DNA of 44,989 bases, from assembly GCA_017451295.1 (NCBI GenBank), contig JAFSPW010000053.1, forward strand, positions 1 through 44,989, read 5' to 3'. The first letter of the stretch is position 1; each line of letters starts with the position of its first letter. Below the pieces are notes generated by a model, which saw only the letters and a list, made by a program, of their open reading frames with translations, made no database searches and had not been told where the DNA came from. The stretch is from Clostridia bacterium (lineage in GTDB: Bacteria; Bacillota; Clostridia; Christensenellales; CAG-138). Shown here one piece after another: positions 23,872 through 31,288 of this stretch. Position numbers and translations under genes: made by a program.

Positions 23872-25233
23872 TTACCTCCGGTCCAAAAATTTCTTTTCCG
23901 CCTCCTGGATGTTCTCCATCATGCCCACGGCGGTGGTCTTAAAGTCGTCAAACAGCTCCCGGCGAATGCGGCGGTGGCGCTCCTGCTCCTCCAGGGTAAC
24001 AGCCGCCGCCGCCACGAATTTGTCCGCCAAAGGGGTTTTGCGGGCGGGCAGGCGGCCCTCACGGTGCAGCTCTAAAATCTCGTTGTAGCGGGCATAGGCG
24101 GCGCTGACGCAGTCCCCCCAGGAGAGGTAAATCTCCTCCATGGCCCGTTGTCCAATCTGCCGCAGCCGGGGCAAGTCCCGGCACACCTCCCCCAAGAGGG
24201 CGGCCAAAGCCTCTGGGCTTTCCTCAATCACAAAGCCGTTGCGGCCGTGGGTGATGCCCTCGGCGGCGCAGGACCCCTGTATGAGCACGCAGCTTAGGCC
24301 GCAGGCCGCCGCTTCCCGCACCACGAGGCCGTTGGTGTCGAACGTGGAGGGGAACAGGAACAGGTCCGCCCGCGTGTTCCAGGCCCTGAGCATCTCCCGG
24401 TCATAGATGGGCCCGGTGAAAATCACCTTGTCCGGGCCGTCGGCCCCCATAAGACCGAGGGCCTGGGCCTTCTTTTCCATGGCCTCCCTGTCCGGCCCCT
24501 TGCCGATGAACACCATGCGAAAGTCCTGTCCCTGCTGCTGCAGGAGCTTCAGGGCATCCAAAATCAGCGGCAGCCCCTTATAGGTCATCATCCGGCCCAC
24601 GAACAGCAGCACCGGCACCCCTGCCGGCAAATCGTATCCGGCGGTGGCCTTTTCAATGAGGGCCGCCTCTGCCCGGCCTTGGGCAAAGTCCACCCCGTTG
24701 TTCATAACCCGGTAGTCCCCGCCATAGCCAAGACTACGCAAATTCTCCCCGGCGCCCTGGCTCACCACCCATACCTCGTCGCAGGCTTCGATGTTCTGGA
24801 CCAGGGCCCGGATGGCCTCCGCTGCCGCCGGCGGGAACTTCACCGCCCGGTGGATGTCGATATCAAACTTGGTGTGATAGGTGAACACCAGCGGCGCATG
24901 GGTCTGCTCCCGCAGCAGCCGTCCCAGAATGGTGGAGGCCACGGGGCAATGGCTGTGGATCAGCTCCGGCTCAAAGTCCTGGAGCTTTGCCAGGGTCTTG
25001 GAGGAAAAGGGGTTCCCCGCCCGATACCCGCTCATAAGGGCGGCGGTGTCCAAACTGGGGTAGGCAATCACCTCATAGGGATACCCCTCATAGGCGCCGC
25101 CGGGGTAGTAGGGGGTCCCCACCGCCACCCGGGCGCCGTGATCCTTCACCAGGTGCTCCCCATAGTTCATCACCACATTGGCCACCCCGTCAATGGCCGG
25201 GGGAAAGGAATCGTTCAGCAGACAGATGTTCAT
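23872..25233 (-). CDS. GT4 glycosyltransferase, diacylglycerol glucosyltransferase-like
   Basis: This 453-residue GT-B enzyme has the N-terminal acceptor motif Asp-Ser-Phe-Pro-Pro-Ala-Ile-Asp-Gly-Val-Ala. The donor-binding half starts with Val-Gly-Arg-Met-Met-Thr-Tyr-Lys-Gly. The usual Glu-x7-Glu donor motif reads Asp-Thr-Asn-Gly-Leu-Val-Val-Arg-Glu, with Asp in the first position, as in a branch containing glycolipid synthases. The closest match by pattern is synthesis of glucosyl- or diglucosyl-diacylglycerol at the inner membrane face. The C-terminal 60 residues form a charged helix. The unit is divergent from the acyltransferase operon starting at 25376. Confidence 0.85.
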   Translation of the reverse strand: MNICLLNDSFPPAIDGVANVVMNYGEHLVKDHGARVAVGTPYYPGGAYEGYPYEVIAYPSLDTAALMSGYRAGNPFSSKTLAKLQDFEPELIHSHCPVASTILGRLLREQTHAPLVFTYHTKFDIDIHRAVKFPPAAAEAIRALVQNIEACDEVWVVSQGAGENLRSLGYGGDYRVMNNGVDFAQGRAEAALIEKATAGYDLPAGVPVLLFVGRMMTYKGLPLILDALKLLQQQGQDFRMVFIGKGPDREAMEKKAQALGLMGADGPDKVIFTGPIYDREMLRAWNTRADLFLFPSTFDTNGLVVREAAACGLSCVLIQGSCAAEGITHGRNGFVIEESPEALAALLGEVCRDLPRLRQIGQRAMEEIYLSWGDCVSAAYARYNEILELHREGRLPARKTPLADKFVAAAAVTLEEQERHRRIRRELFDDFKTTAVGMMENIQEAEKKFLDRR

Positions 25234-25264
25234 GTATCTCTCCCAAAAGCATTCATTACCTTTC

Positions 25265-25273
25265 AGTATACCA
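25265..25273 (-). promoter_or_regulatory. Extended -10 promoter of the glycosyltransferase
   Basis: On the minus strand TGG-TATACT forms an extended -10 (25265-25273). No convincing -35 lies upstream. It is about 30 bases from the start codon. Confidence 0.5.
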
Positions 25274-25317
25274 CCGTTTGGGCCGGGTGTATAGCGGCCC
25301 TTCCTTCATTTTGTGTC

Positions 25318-25346
25318 TTTTCAGAAGGGGGCGGAGGGAGTATAAT
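25318..25346 (+). promoter_or_regulatory. Promoter of the four-gene envelope operon
   Basis: TTTTCA (25318-25323), a 17-base spacer and perfect TATAAT (25341-25346). It is back to back with the glycosyltransferase promoter, so the two envelope units are divergently expressed. Confidence 0.65.
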
Positions 25347-25375
25347 AAACTCGAGTAGGTATGCAGGAGGCGGAC

Positions 25376-26644
25376 ATGAAGATTACCAACCGGGACAGGG
25401 CCTATGAACAGGTCCTGTCCCTGCCCAAGGGGAAGCGAACCCGGCCCCGGCGGCCGGCTAAGCCCGTGCGCTGGCTCCTGAAAACGGCCAGCCTGCCGGA
25501 ATTACAACAGGTCCATTTCACCTGTGAGCAGGTGGGCATGCAGAAGCTGAAGCAGGGGGAACCGGCCCTGTTTTTGATGAACCATTCGAGCTTCATCGAC
25601 CTGAAGATTGCCGCCGCGCTGCTGTACCCCCGGCCGTTTAACATCGTCTGCACCAGCGACGGCTTCGTGGGCAAGGCGGGGCTCATGGGGGCGCTGGGCT
25701 GCATCCCCACCCAGAAGTTCGTTTCGGACCCGGCCCTGGTGAAGGACATGGTCTATGCCATCAAGACCTTGCGGGATTCGGTGCTTCTGTACCCGGAGGC
25801 CAGCTACACCTTCGACGGCACCGCCACGCCGCTGCCCAAGACCCTGGGGAAGCTCATCAAACTATTGAAGGTGCCGGTGGTCATGATTCTCACCCGGGGC
25901 GCTTTCTTGCGGGACCCCCTCTATAACATGCTCCAGGTGCGAAAGGTGCCCGTGTCCGCCAGGATGACCTATCTATTGTCCCCGGAGGACTGCCAAACAA
26001 AGTCCGTGGAGGAGCTAAACCGGGTGCTAAGCGAAGCCTTCACCTTCGATAACTTTAGAGACCAGCAGCAGCAGGGCCTTCGGGTCACGGAACCCTTTCG
26101 GGCCGACGGCTTGAACCGGGTCCTGTATCGCTGCCCCGCCTGTGAAGGGGAGGGGGCCATGGAGGGCAAGGGCACCACCCTGACCTGCCATCGCTGCGGC
26201 CGAAAGTGGGAGCTGACAGAGACGGGCTTTTTGCAGGGGATAAACGGGGACACCGTCTTTTCCCATGTGCCGGACTGGTACGCCTGGGAGCGACAGACCG
26301 TCCGGCGGCAGATTCTGGAGGGGACCTATCGGCTGGACATCCCCGTCACCATCCGCATGCTGGTGGACAAAAAGTGCCTCTACACCGTGGGAAAAGGGCG
26401 GCTAATTCACGACAGGGACGGGTTTTTGCTCACCGGCTGTGAGGGGAAGCTCACCTATCGCCAGAGCCCTGCCGCCTCCTACAGCCTCTATGCGGACTAC
26501 TACTGGTATGAGCTGGGGGACATGATCTGCATCGGGGACGGGAACACCCTGTACTACTGCTTCCCTCGGGAGCCGGGGGATGTGGTGGCCCGGACCAGGC
26601 TCGCGGCGGAGGAGTTATATAAGCTGCAAGAGGAGGGCAAATGA
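25376..26644 (+). CDS. Acyltransferase (PlsC-type) with C-terminal zinc ribbon
   Basis: This 422-residue protein joins two parts. Residues about 40-215 are a lysophosphatidate acyltransferase-like domain with the intact His-x4-Asp motif (Met-Asn-His-Ser-Ser-Phe-Ile-Asp) and a Tyr-Pro-Glu-Ala-Ser motif. After about residue 240 comes a four-cysteine zinc ribbon (Cys-Pro-Ala-Cys ... Cys-His-Arg-Cys-Gly) and a beta-rich tail of unknown fold rich in Tyr. The start at 25376 is 5 bases after AGGAGG (25365-25370). No signal peptide; probably peripheral to the inner membrane face. It overlaps the esterase gene by ATGA. A zinc ribbon on such an enzyme is unusual. Confidence 0.85.
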   Translation: MKITNRDRAYEQVLSLPKGKRTRPRRPAKPVRWLLKTASLPELQQVHFTCEQVGMQKLKQGEPALFLMNHSSFIDLKIAAALLYPRPFNIVCTSDGFVGKAGLMGALGCIPTQKFVSDPALVKDMVYAIKTLRDSVLLYPEASYTFDGTATPLPKTLGKLIKLLKVPVVMILTRGAFLRDPLYNMLQVRKVPVSARMTYLLSPEDCQTKSVEELNRVLSEAFTFDNFRDQQQQGLRVTEPFRADGLNRVLYRCPACEGEGAMEGKGTTLTCHRCGRKWELTETGFLQGINGDTVFSHVPDWYAWERQTVRRQILEGTYRLDIPVTIRMLVDKKCLYTVGKGRLIHDRDGFLLTGCEGKLTYRQSPAASYSLYADYYWYELGDMICIGDGNTLYYCFPREPGDVVARTRLAAEELYKLQEEGK

Positions 26645-28413
26645 TTTCCTTTACTATTATCACCACGTTGCTGACCGTGCTGATGTTGGCGGTGCTGGAA
26701 CTCAATAAAAACAGTTTGTGGGGCTTTGTGCTGCTCGGCCTCATGGCGGTGGCCTTTGTGCTTTTGTTCAAGGGGGTGCTGCTTCACCGCCGCCCGTATA
26801 TAAAGCTCTTAGGGTATTTAGGCTATGTGGCGCTGTTCTTCGGGGTGCTGGTGCTCAGCTGGCCCCCCACCAAAGCCGTGCCCGCCTATGAGGGGAAGGT
26901 GCCGCAGTATACAGAGGTCGTCTCCTTAGAGACGGGGGACGTGCAGGGGGTGGTCATTGCCGATGGGGCGGTGGAGCTCTTTGCGGGCATCCCCTACGCC
27001 AAAGCCCCCCTGGGCGACCTTCGCTGGCGGGAGCCCCAGGCGCCGGAGAGCTGGACCGGGGTGCTGGCGGCGGACCACTTTGCCCCCATGTGCATGCAGC
27101 CCACCCATCTGCCCATCTACGACAGCCTCACCCGCATCATCGGCTATCACGACTATACCATTTCCTTGCAGGATAACTTCGTGCCCCCCGTCAGCGAGGA
27201 CGGCCTCTATATCAACCTGTGGCGGCCCGCCGGCGGCGGGGAGAAGCTGCCCGTGCTGGTGTATATCCACGGGGGCTCCCTGCAGACGGGTCAGCCATGG
27301 TATCAGGACTATGCGGGAACCGGCCTTGCTAAGGAAGGCATCATCGTGGTGAATATGGGCTATCGGCTGGGGGTCTTCGGGTTCCTGGCCACGGCGGACT
27401 TGCAGCAGGAATCCGCCCTGGGCACCACGGGGAACTATGGCCTGCTGGACCAGATTGCGGCCCTCAAATGGGTGAAAAACAATGTGGCCGCCTTTGGTGG
27501 GGACCCGGACAATGTGACCCTGGCCGGGGAGTCTGCCGGTGCCGCCAGCGTCAGCGCGCTGTGCACATCGAAGCTCACAAAGGGCCTCTTTCGCCGGGCC
27601 ATTTTGGAAAGCTCCACCCTGGCTTCTGTAGAGCCGCCCCACTCCTACCGGAGTTTGGAGGAGGCGCTGTCCTCCGGCCAGGAGCTCCTTGGCCGCTACG
27701 GCGCCGCTTCTGCCGATGAGCTCAGGGACCTCGACGCAAGGAAGCTTGTGAACGAAGCCTATACCCAGCACCACATCACCACCGACGGCTATGTGTTGCC
27801 CCAAAGCCCCTACGAAGCCTACCGGGCCGGGATATACAACGAGGAGGCCCTGCTCCACGGCTATAACGCAGAGGAAAGCGGCCCCTTCATCCTCTTTGAC
27901 CACGCCAATTTACGGAACTACGAAAAGAAGGTCCGGGCCTATTTTACCGACTATGCCGATGCCGTCCTGGCCCTCTATGCCCCCACAACCGATGCGGAGG
28001 CGGACAGCTTCTGGGCCGAGATATATGGGGCCGTGTTCTTTAATTACCCCCACTACTGCCTCCAGCGGCTGGCCAAGGAACAGGGCATAGCGGCCTATGA
28101 ATACTATTTTACCAAGACCAACGGCCGCCTGGGTTGCTGGCACAGCGGGGAACTGCCCTATTTCTATGGGAACATCCCCGAGAGCTCCCGGCTGTTTACA
28201 AAGGCGGACAGGGAGCTGTCGGCTGCCATGGTTGCCTATGTAGCCAACTTCTGCCGCACCGGGGACCCCAACGGGGCGGGCCTGCCCCCCTGGCAAAGCG
28301 GGGACACGGAGCACATATTGGAGCTGGGGGAGCAGGTGAGCGCCGTGCCGGAAAGGTATCTGGCCCTGTATGAGATATTGGACGAGATGACCGGATGGGG
28401 GAGGGAGCCATGA
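26641..28413 (+). CDS. Membrane-anchored type B carboxylesterase
   Basis: This 590-residue protein has three N-terminal hydrophobic segments (about 1-17, 26-43, 55-75) followed by a carboxylesterase/lipase domain presumably outside the membrane. The domain has the oxyanion-hole segment Tyr-Ile-His-Gly-Gly-Ser-Leu and the nucleophile motif Gly-Glu-Ser-Ala-Gly-Ala. A Gly-Cys-Trp-His-Ser-Gly-Glu-Leu-Pro-Tyr segment near residue 500 supplies the catalytic His. It would hydrolyse an ester, perhaps one made by the acyltransferase encoded just upstream; that link is inferred from the operon. The start overlaps the upstream stop; the stop overlaps the next start. Confidence 0.88.
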   Translation: MISFTIITTLLTVLMLAVLELNKNSLWGFVLLGLMAVAFVLLFKGVLLHRRPYIKLLGYLGYVALFFGVLVLSWPPTKAVPAYEGKVPQYTEVVSLETGDVQGVVIADGAVELFAGIPYAKAPLGDLRWREPQAPESWTGVLAADHFAPMCMQPTHLPIYDSLTRIIGYHDYTISLQDNFVPPVSEDGLYINLWRPAGGGEKLPVLVYIHGGSLQTGQPWYQDYAGTGLAKEGIIVVNMGYRLGVFGFLATADLQQESALGTTGNYGLLDQIAALKWVKNNVAAFGGDPDNVTLAGESAGAASVSALCTSKLTKGLFRRAILESSTLASVEPPHSYRSLEEALSSGQELLGRYGAASADELRDLDARKLVNEAYTQHHITTDGYVLPQSPYEAYRAGIYNEEALLHGYNAEESGPFILFDHANLRNYEKKVRAYFTDYADAVLALYAPTTDAEADSFWAEIYGAVFFNYPHYCLQRLAKEQGIAAYEYYFTKTNGRLGCWHSGELPYFYGNIPESSRLFTKADRELSAAMVAYVANFCRTGDPNGAGLPPWQSGDTEHILELGEQVSAVPERYLALYEILDEMTGWGREP

Positions 28414-30041
28414 AAAAGAGCCTTTGTGTCCTGCTTTCCCTGCTGCTGCTGCTCGGGGCGGCGCCCCTTGCCGCCGGGGAGGAGGAGAAAATCATCTCCA
28501 TCGACAGCCGCCTGGGCCTCGAGCACCTTAAGGAGGACCCCTACGGGCGGTATGTGCTCACGGCGGATATCGACCTTGCGGGGGAGCCCTGGACCCCCAT
28601 CCCCTTCTATGGCCAGCTCAACGGCAACGGCCACACCATCGCCAACCTGACCGTCACGACCCTGGGGGCGGACACGGCCCTGACCTATGACGGCAACGAC
28701 AAGCAATACACCACCCGCTTTGGGGGCCTCTTCTCGCTGACGGTGGGGGCGTATATCCACGATGTAACCCTTCTTGGCCCCTTTGTCTCGGTGGAGGCGG
28801 GGGAGGACTGCTTCTTAGGCGCCCTCACCGGCTATACTGAAGATAGCCGCCTGGAGAACATCACGGTCACCGCCAGCCGGGTCTTGCTTCGGCACACCGG
28901 CATCAACACCGGGGTGGGGACCCTCTCGGGGTTTTCCCGGGGCAGCCAGTTCGTGGGCTGTGTTGCCCAGGGGGAACTGGTCTATGACGCCCTCGACCAG
29001 GACAGCCGCTGCGAGGAGTTTTTGGGTGGGGTGTACGCCGCTGGCTTTGGTCAGGTGGAGAACTGCGCCCTCGTCACCCGCGGCTATGCCCAGGTCTATG
29101 GCTATGCCCACAGCGGCGGGCTCATCGGCATGCACAAGCTGCCCAAGGGGGAGAACCCGGACTCCCATGTGTACGACACCACCGCCGATACGGAGATTGT
29201 GTTCTTTGAAAAGACGGAGTCCCGGCGGGCGTATTGCTCCCCCACCATCGGGGAGGATGTGGGCAAAACCTGCCGGCGCCGGGAGATGGTGGCCCTGCAT
29301 AACGAAAAAAAGGAGTATAAGCGGCCCACTCTGCTGCTGCCGGAGAAGTGCGAAGCCCCGCACTACGCCGAGGTGGTCACGGCGGGGGACTGCCACAGCT
29401 GGGGCTATACGGACTATACCTGTGAGACCTGCGGCTATAGCTTTAGGGGCGCCTACACCCCGCCGGTCCATGCCTTTACCGAGGAGCGAGTGGAGCCCAC
29501 TTGCACCGAAAGCGGGATGGTCAGGCGGACCTGCCAAATCTGCGGCCTTGAGAGCCAAGAGACCCTGCCCCCCAAGGGCCATGTGCCGGGGGACTTTGTC
29601 ACCATCTGGGAGCCGGAGGTCGGCCTAAATGGCATGGAGGAGCAGCGGTGCACCGTCTGCGGGGAGGTGTATTTGACCCGTTCCATCCCGGCCCTGCGGG
29701 AAGTGCCCGTGGAGAGCATCGCCGTGGTCCCCTCTGCTGCAGAGCTGTTTGTGGGGGATACCCTGCCGCTTACCTTCACCTTTGCGCCCGCCGAGGCCAC
29801 GAACCCCACCGTCACCTTCATCAGCACCGACCGGCTGGTGGCCACGGTGGACGAGGAGGGGGTTGTGAGGGCCCTGACCCCGGGCCGGGCGGTCATCCGC
29901 TGCGCCGACGGGCAGGGAAACGCCGCCAGCTCCTGCGTGGTGACGGTCCGCTTCACCCGGCGGCAATGGATTCGATACTATCTGCTGTTTGGCTGGTTCA
30001 CAAACCGCCGCATTCCCGACGATAAAAACTGGGAGGGTTAA
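28410..30041 (+). CDS. Secreted protein with zinc-ribbon-like repeats and BIG2 domain
   Basis: The start at 28410 overlaps the esterase stop (ATGA). The 543-residue product has a signal peptide (about 1-22). A repeat-rich beta region follows (about 30-235, with Gly-Gly-Leu-Phe and Gly-Ala-Leu-Thr-Gly elements as in GLUG/beta-helix proteins). Then three Cys-x2-Cys pairs (Cys-Glu-Thr-Cys-Gly, Cys-Gln-Ile-Cys-Gly, Cys-Thr-Val-Cys-Gly) occur at about 30-residue spacing. A bacterial Ig-like group 2 domain (about 435-520) and an aromatic, basic tail complete it. Such proteins are surface or matrix components of Clostridia. Specific function unknown. Confidence 0.75.
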   Translation: MKKSLCVLLSLLLLLGAAPLAAGEEEKIISIDSRLGLEHLKEDPYGRYVLTADIDLAGEPWTPIPFYGQLNGNGHTIANLTVTTLGADTALTYDGNDKQYTTRFGGLFSLTVGAYIHDVTLLGPFVSVEAGEDCFLGALTGYTEDSRLENITVTASRVLLRHTGINTGVGTLSGFSRGSQFVGCVAQGELVYDALDQDSRCEEFLGGVYAAGFGQVENCALVTRGYAQVYGYAHSGGLIGMHKLPKGENPDSHVYDTTADTEIVFFEKTESRRAYCSPTIGEDVGKTCRRREMVALHNEKKEYKRPTLLLPEKCEAPHYAEVVTAGDCHSWGYTDYTCETCGYSFRGAYTPPVHAFTEERVEPTCTESGMVRRTCQICGLESQETLPPKGHVPGDFVTIWEPEVGLNGMEEQRCTVCGEVYLTRSIPALREVPVESIAVVPSAAELFVGDTLPLTFTFAPAEATNPTVTFISTDRLVATVDEEGVVRALTPGRAVIRCADGQGNAASSCVVTVRFTRRQWIRYYLLFGWFTNRRIPDDKNWEG

Positions 30042-30752
30042 ATGAACGTATATCTTGCTTTTTCTCTGTTTTCCCTGATTGTGCTGGGATACTGGATTAT
30101 TTCGGAGCTGTTTACCATGCTCTTTCGCTTTACGGACCTGCCGGAGGAGAAGGCAAGGTTCCAGGTCATGTCGCTGCTGACGGGCTGCGGCTTCACCACC
30201 CATGAAAGCGAAATGCTGCTGACCACCAAGCCCCGGCGGCGCATGGCCCGCATCACCATGCTCTTTGGCTATGTGTTCAACATCACCATCGTGTCCGCCT
30301 TTGTCAACGTGTTCATGTCGCTGAAGGTGTCCCAGGTGGTGGACAACTTCATCAGCTCCCTGTTCCCCATTCTGGCGGTGGTGGTCATCATCACCTTCAT
30401 CCGGGTCCCCACGGTTCGGGCCTGGGGGGATAAGCTCATCGAGCGCCTGGCGGGCAAGATTGCCCATAAGGACATCGCCAACTCCGTCCTGCTCATGGAC
30501 TATATCGGGGAGGACTCCATCGCCCAGGTGACGCTCCACCAGGTGCCTAAATCCCTCGAGGGGGTGCCCCTTGCCCAGACGGGGCTTAAACAGGAGCACA
30601 ACATCCTGGTCATGCTCATCGAGCCCCACGGGGGCAAGGCCATTCCCGTGGGCGCCGACACCGTCTTCTATCCCGACGACAAGCTCACCGTCTTTGGCGA
30701 CTACGCCACCATCTGCAAGGTCTTCGAGGCTAAGGAGCGGTTCAGCGAATAG
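30042..30752 (+). CDS. Membrane protein with TrkA-C (RCK-C) domain
   Basis: This 236-residue protein has an N-terminal membrane helix (about 1-25), two further ones (about 68-118) and a cytoplasmic TrkA C-terminal regulatory domain (about 155-232, with Leu-Glu-Gly-Val-Pro-Leu and Tyr-Pro-Asp-Asp-Lys-Leu-Thr-Val-Phe-Gly). Such domains bind ligands controlling cation transport. A Leu-Thr-Gly-Cys-Gly-Phe-Thr-Thr segment between helices recalls the selectivity loop of TrkH-type potassium transporters, but the protein is far too short to be one. It starts directly after the previous stop behind GGGAGGG. It may be a regulatory or mini-transport subunit. Confidence 0.75.
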   Translation: MNVYLAFSLFSLIVLGYWIISELFTMLFRFTDLPEEKARFQVMSLLTGCGFTTHESEMLLTTKPRRRMARITMLFGYVFNITIVSAFVNVFMSLKVSQVVDNFISSLFPILAVVVIITFIRVPTVRAWGDKLIERLAGKIAHKDIANSVLLMDYIGEDSIAQVTLHQVPKSLEGVPLAQTGLKQEHNILVMLIEPHGGKAIPVGADTVFYPDDKLTVFGDYATICKVFEAKERFSE

Positions 30753-30757
30753 GGGCG

Positions 30758-30775
30758 GCCCCCGTGTGAGGGGGC
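30758..30775. repeat. GCCCCC-GTGTGA-GGGGGC hairpin
   Basis: Same stem and loop as at 44774-44791, and the reverse complement of the core of 226-245. In each of the three places it stands at an operon edge and next to other small hairpins. Confidence 0.8.
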
Positions 30776-30803
30776 ACACCATTTGCGGCAAATACCTTTC
30801 TTT

Positions 30804-30863
30804 GCCGCTTTTTCTCTTTGTACAAAGGAGAAAAAGCGGCGCAAAAAGAGAAACTTATGTAAT
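30804..30863. repeat. Interspersed long-hairpin repeat, copy 2
   Basis: GCCGCTTTTTCTCTTTGT and ACAAAGGAGAAAAAGCGGC pair with one bulge, followed by GCAAAAAGAGAAACTTATG as in copy 1 (22106-22164). The two loops differ by one base and the bulge differs in place. Confidence 0.85.
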
Positions 30864-31040
30864 CTATTTAGGGGAGCTGCCTTGGCGGCTCCTCTTTCTT
30901 GCCTCCACCGTTTCCCCCTTTTTGTCATCCCGACCGTAGGGGCCGACGCCCTCGGCGGCCCGCTTGCCGACCCTCTTGCCCAAGAGATTTCTCCACTCGG
31001 TCGCTGTCGCTTCCTCGGTCGAAATGACAAAAGAGCACTC

Positions 31041-31124
31041 TTGCCTCCACCGTTGCGTAGCAATGGGGGAGGTGGCATTTTGCCCTCTGGGCAAAATGAC
31101 GGAAGGGGGCTGTTCTTCCCCCAG
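31041..31124. repeat. Exchangeable-hairpin repeat, copy B
   Basis: Nearly identical to copy A at 22257-22340, with the same main hairpin (31076-31098). The small upstream hairpin has loop GTA instead of GAA. Confidence 0.85.
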
Positions 31125-31183
31125 CGGGGGAGGATGTCAGCGATAGCTGACAGGTGAGGGAGAGCATTGCCTTGGGTGCAGCT

Positions 31184-31225
31184 GGGGAGGTGGCACGGGC
31201 AACCGGTTGCCCGTGACGGAAGGGG
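31184..31225. repeat. Exchangeable-hairpin repeat, copy C
   Basis: Flanks GGGGAGGTGG (31184-31193) and ACGGAAGGGG (31216-31225) are as in copies A and B, but between them stands a different, perfect 22-base palindrome (31194-31215, arms CACGGGCAACC and GGTTGCCCGTG). Confidence 0.85.
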
Positions 31226-31260
31226 TCTGCAACTGGCCCCGGCTACAACATACAGCAATC

Positions 31261-31282
31261 GCCCCCGGCTGCTGCCGGGGGC
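31261..31282. terminator. Strong hairpin after copA, possible terminator
   Basis: GCCCCCGGC-TGCT-GCCGGGGGC is a 9-base-pair GC-only stem just beyond the copA stop. No T-run follows on either strand, so it is either an unusual terminator or an mRNA-stabilising end. Confidence 0.45.
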
Positions 31283-31288
31283 GTGCTG

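Larger units (their letters stand above)
30753..31288. other. Intergenic mosaic of interspersed repeats
   Basis: This 536-base gap without genes separates two converging operons. It contains, in order: GCCCCC-GTGTGA-GGGGGC (30758-30775) and a small ATTTG-CGG-CAAAT hairpin; the long-hairpin repeat copy 2 (30804-30863) with a weak terminator-like stem (30869-30895); GC-rich repeat fragments of a type I recall as common in Clostridia (about 30920-31026, including a segment reading toward CTCCACTCGGTCGC); exchangeable-hairpin repeats (31041-31225) with an intervening TGTCAGC-GATA-GCTGACA (31135-31152); and a strong hairpin at 31261. Confidence 0.8.

Noticed and set aside
30042..30752. TrkH-type potassium channel subunit
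   Set aside because: One segment recalls the selectivity loop, but the protein has only about three helices against the many of TrkH/KtrB.
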